5,252 nucleotides of DNA from Prevotellaceae bacterium (GTDB lineage Bacteria > Bacteroidota > Bacteroidia > Bacteroidales > UBA932), in contig JAITAP010000122.1 in assembly GCA_031284065.1 (NCBI GenBank), positions 1 to 5,252 of the forward strand. The letters are read 5' to 3'. The position numbers were made by a program, and so were the translations under genes. The notes beneath the pieces were generated by a model. The model saw only the letters and a program-made list of their open reading frames with translations. It did no database searches and was not told the origin of the DNA. Positions 5,251 to 5,252 of this stretch are shown in pieces. Position 1 is the first letter of the stretch, and the number at the start of each line of letters is the position of its first letter.

Positions 5251-5252
5251 GC

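Overview
The window looks like a chromosomal piece from a member of the Bacteroidota (inference). The reasons are a TAnnTTTG-type -7 box, A-rich leaders without Shine-Dalgarno sites, a lipoprotein with an acidic stretch after its lipid-anchor cysteine, AT-rich short-word arrays next to genes, and the general look of the proteins. Base composition is moderately GC-rich in genes and AT-rich between them.

Layout. Bases 1-137 (+) are the 3' end of an exodeoxyribonuclease VII large subunit gene (xseA), cut by the window edge. Bases 138-475 hold no gene. They contain a GC-rich stretch, a 116-bp imperfect inverted repeat of the dispersed TCATTC..GAATGA type, and a 4 x 20-bp tandem array. Everything else is coded on the minus strand and reads right to left: kdgK (2-keto-3-deoxygluconate kinase, 4114-5157), a SUMF1/FGE-fold lipoprotein gene (2889-3686), eda (KDPG aldolase, 1952-2623) and an MFS hexuronate-type transporter gene (476-1906).

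Function. The transporter, KdgK and Eda form a short sugar-acid module: uptake of a hexuronate or similar acid, phosphorylation of KDG to KDPG, and cleavage to pyruvate plus glyceraldehyde-3-phosphate. The enzymes that turn hexuronate into KDG (uxaC/uxuA/uxuB type) are not here. The lipoprotein gene has no evident link to this pathway. It is bracketed by two related MITE-like elements (2698-2798 and 3757-4041) with their cores in opposite orientation, and the bracketed block separates kdgK from eda.

Most notable signals. (1) The larger element has perfect 38-bp terminal inverted repeats around five 46-bp tandem copies of a core that occurs once in the smaller element. (2) A two-base difference between the two elements is present in both arms of each, so pairing is preserved. 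(3) A perfect 7-6-7 dyad lies between the predicted kdgK promoter and its start codon. (4) The FGE-fold lipoprotein has lost one of the two catalytic cysteines. I did not find a clearly new defence or mobile system; the repeat biology is the most unusual part.
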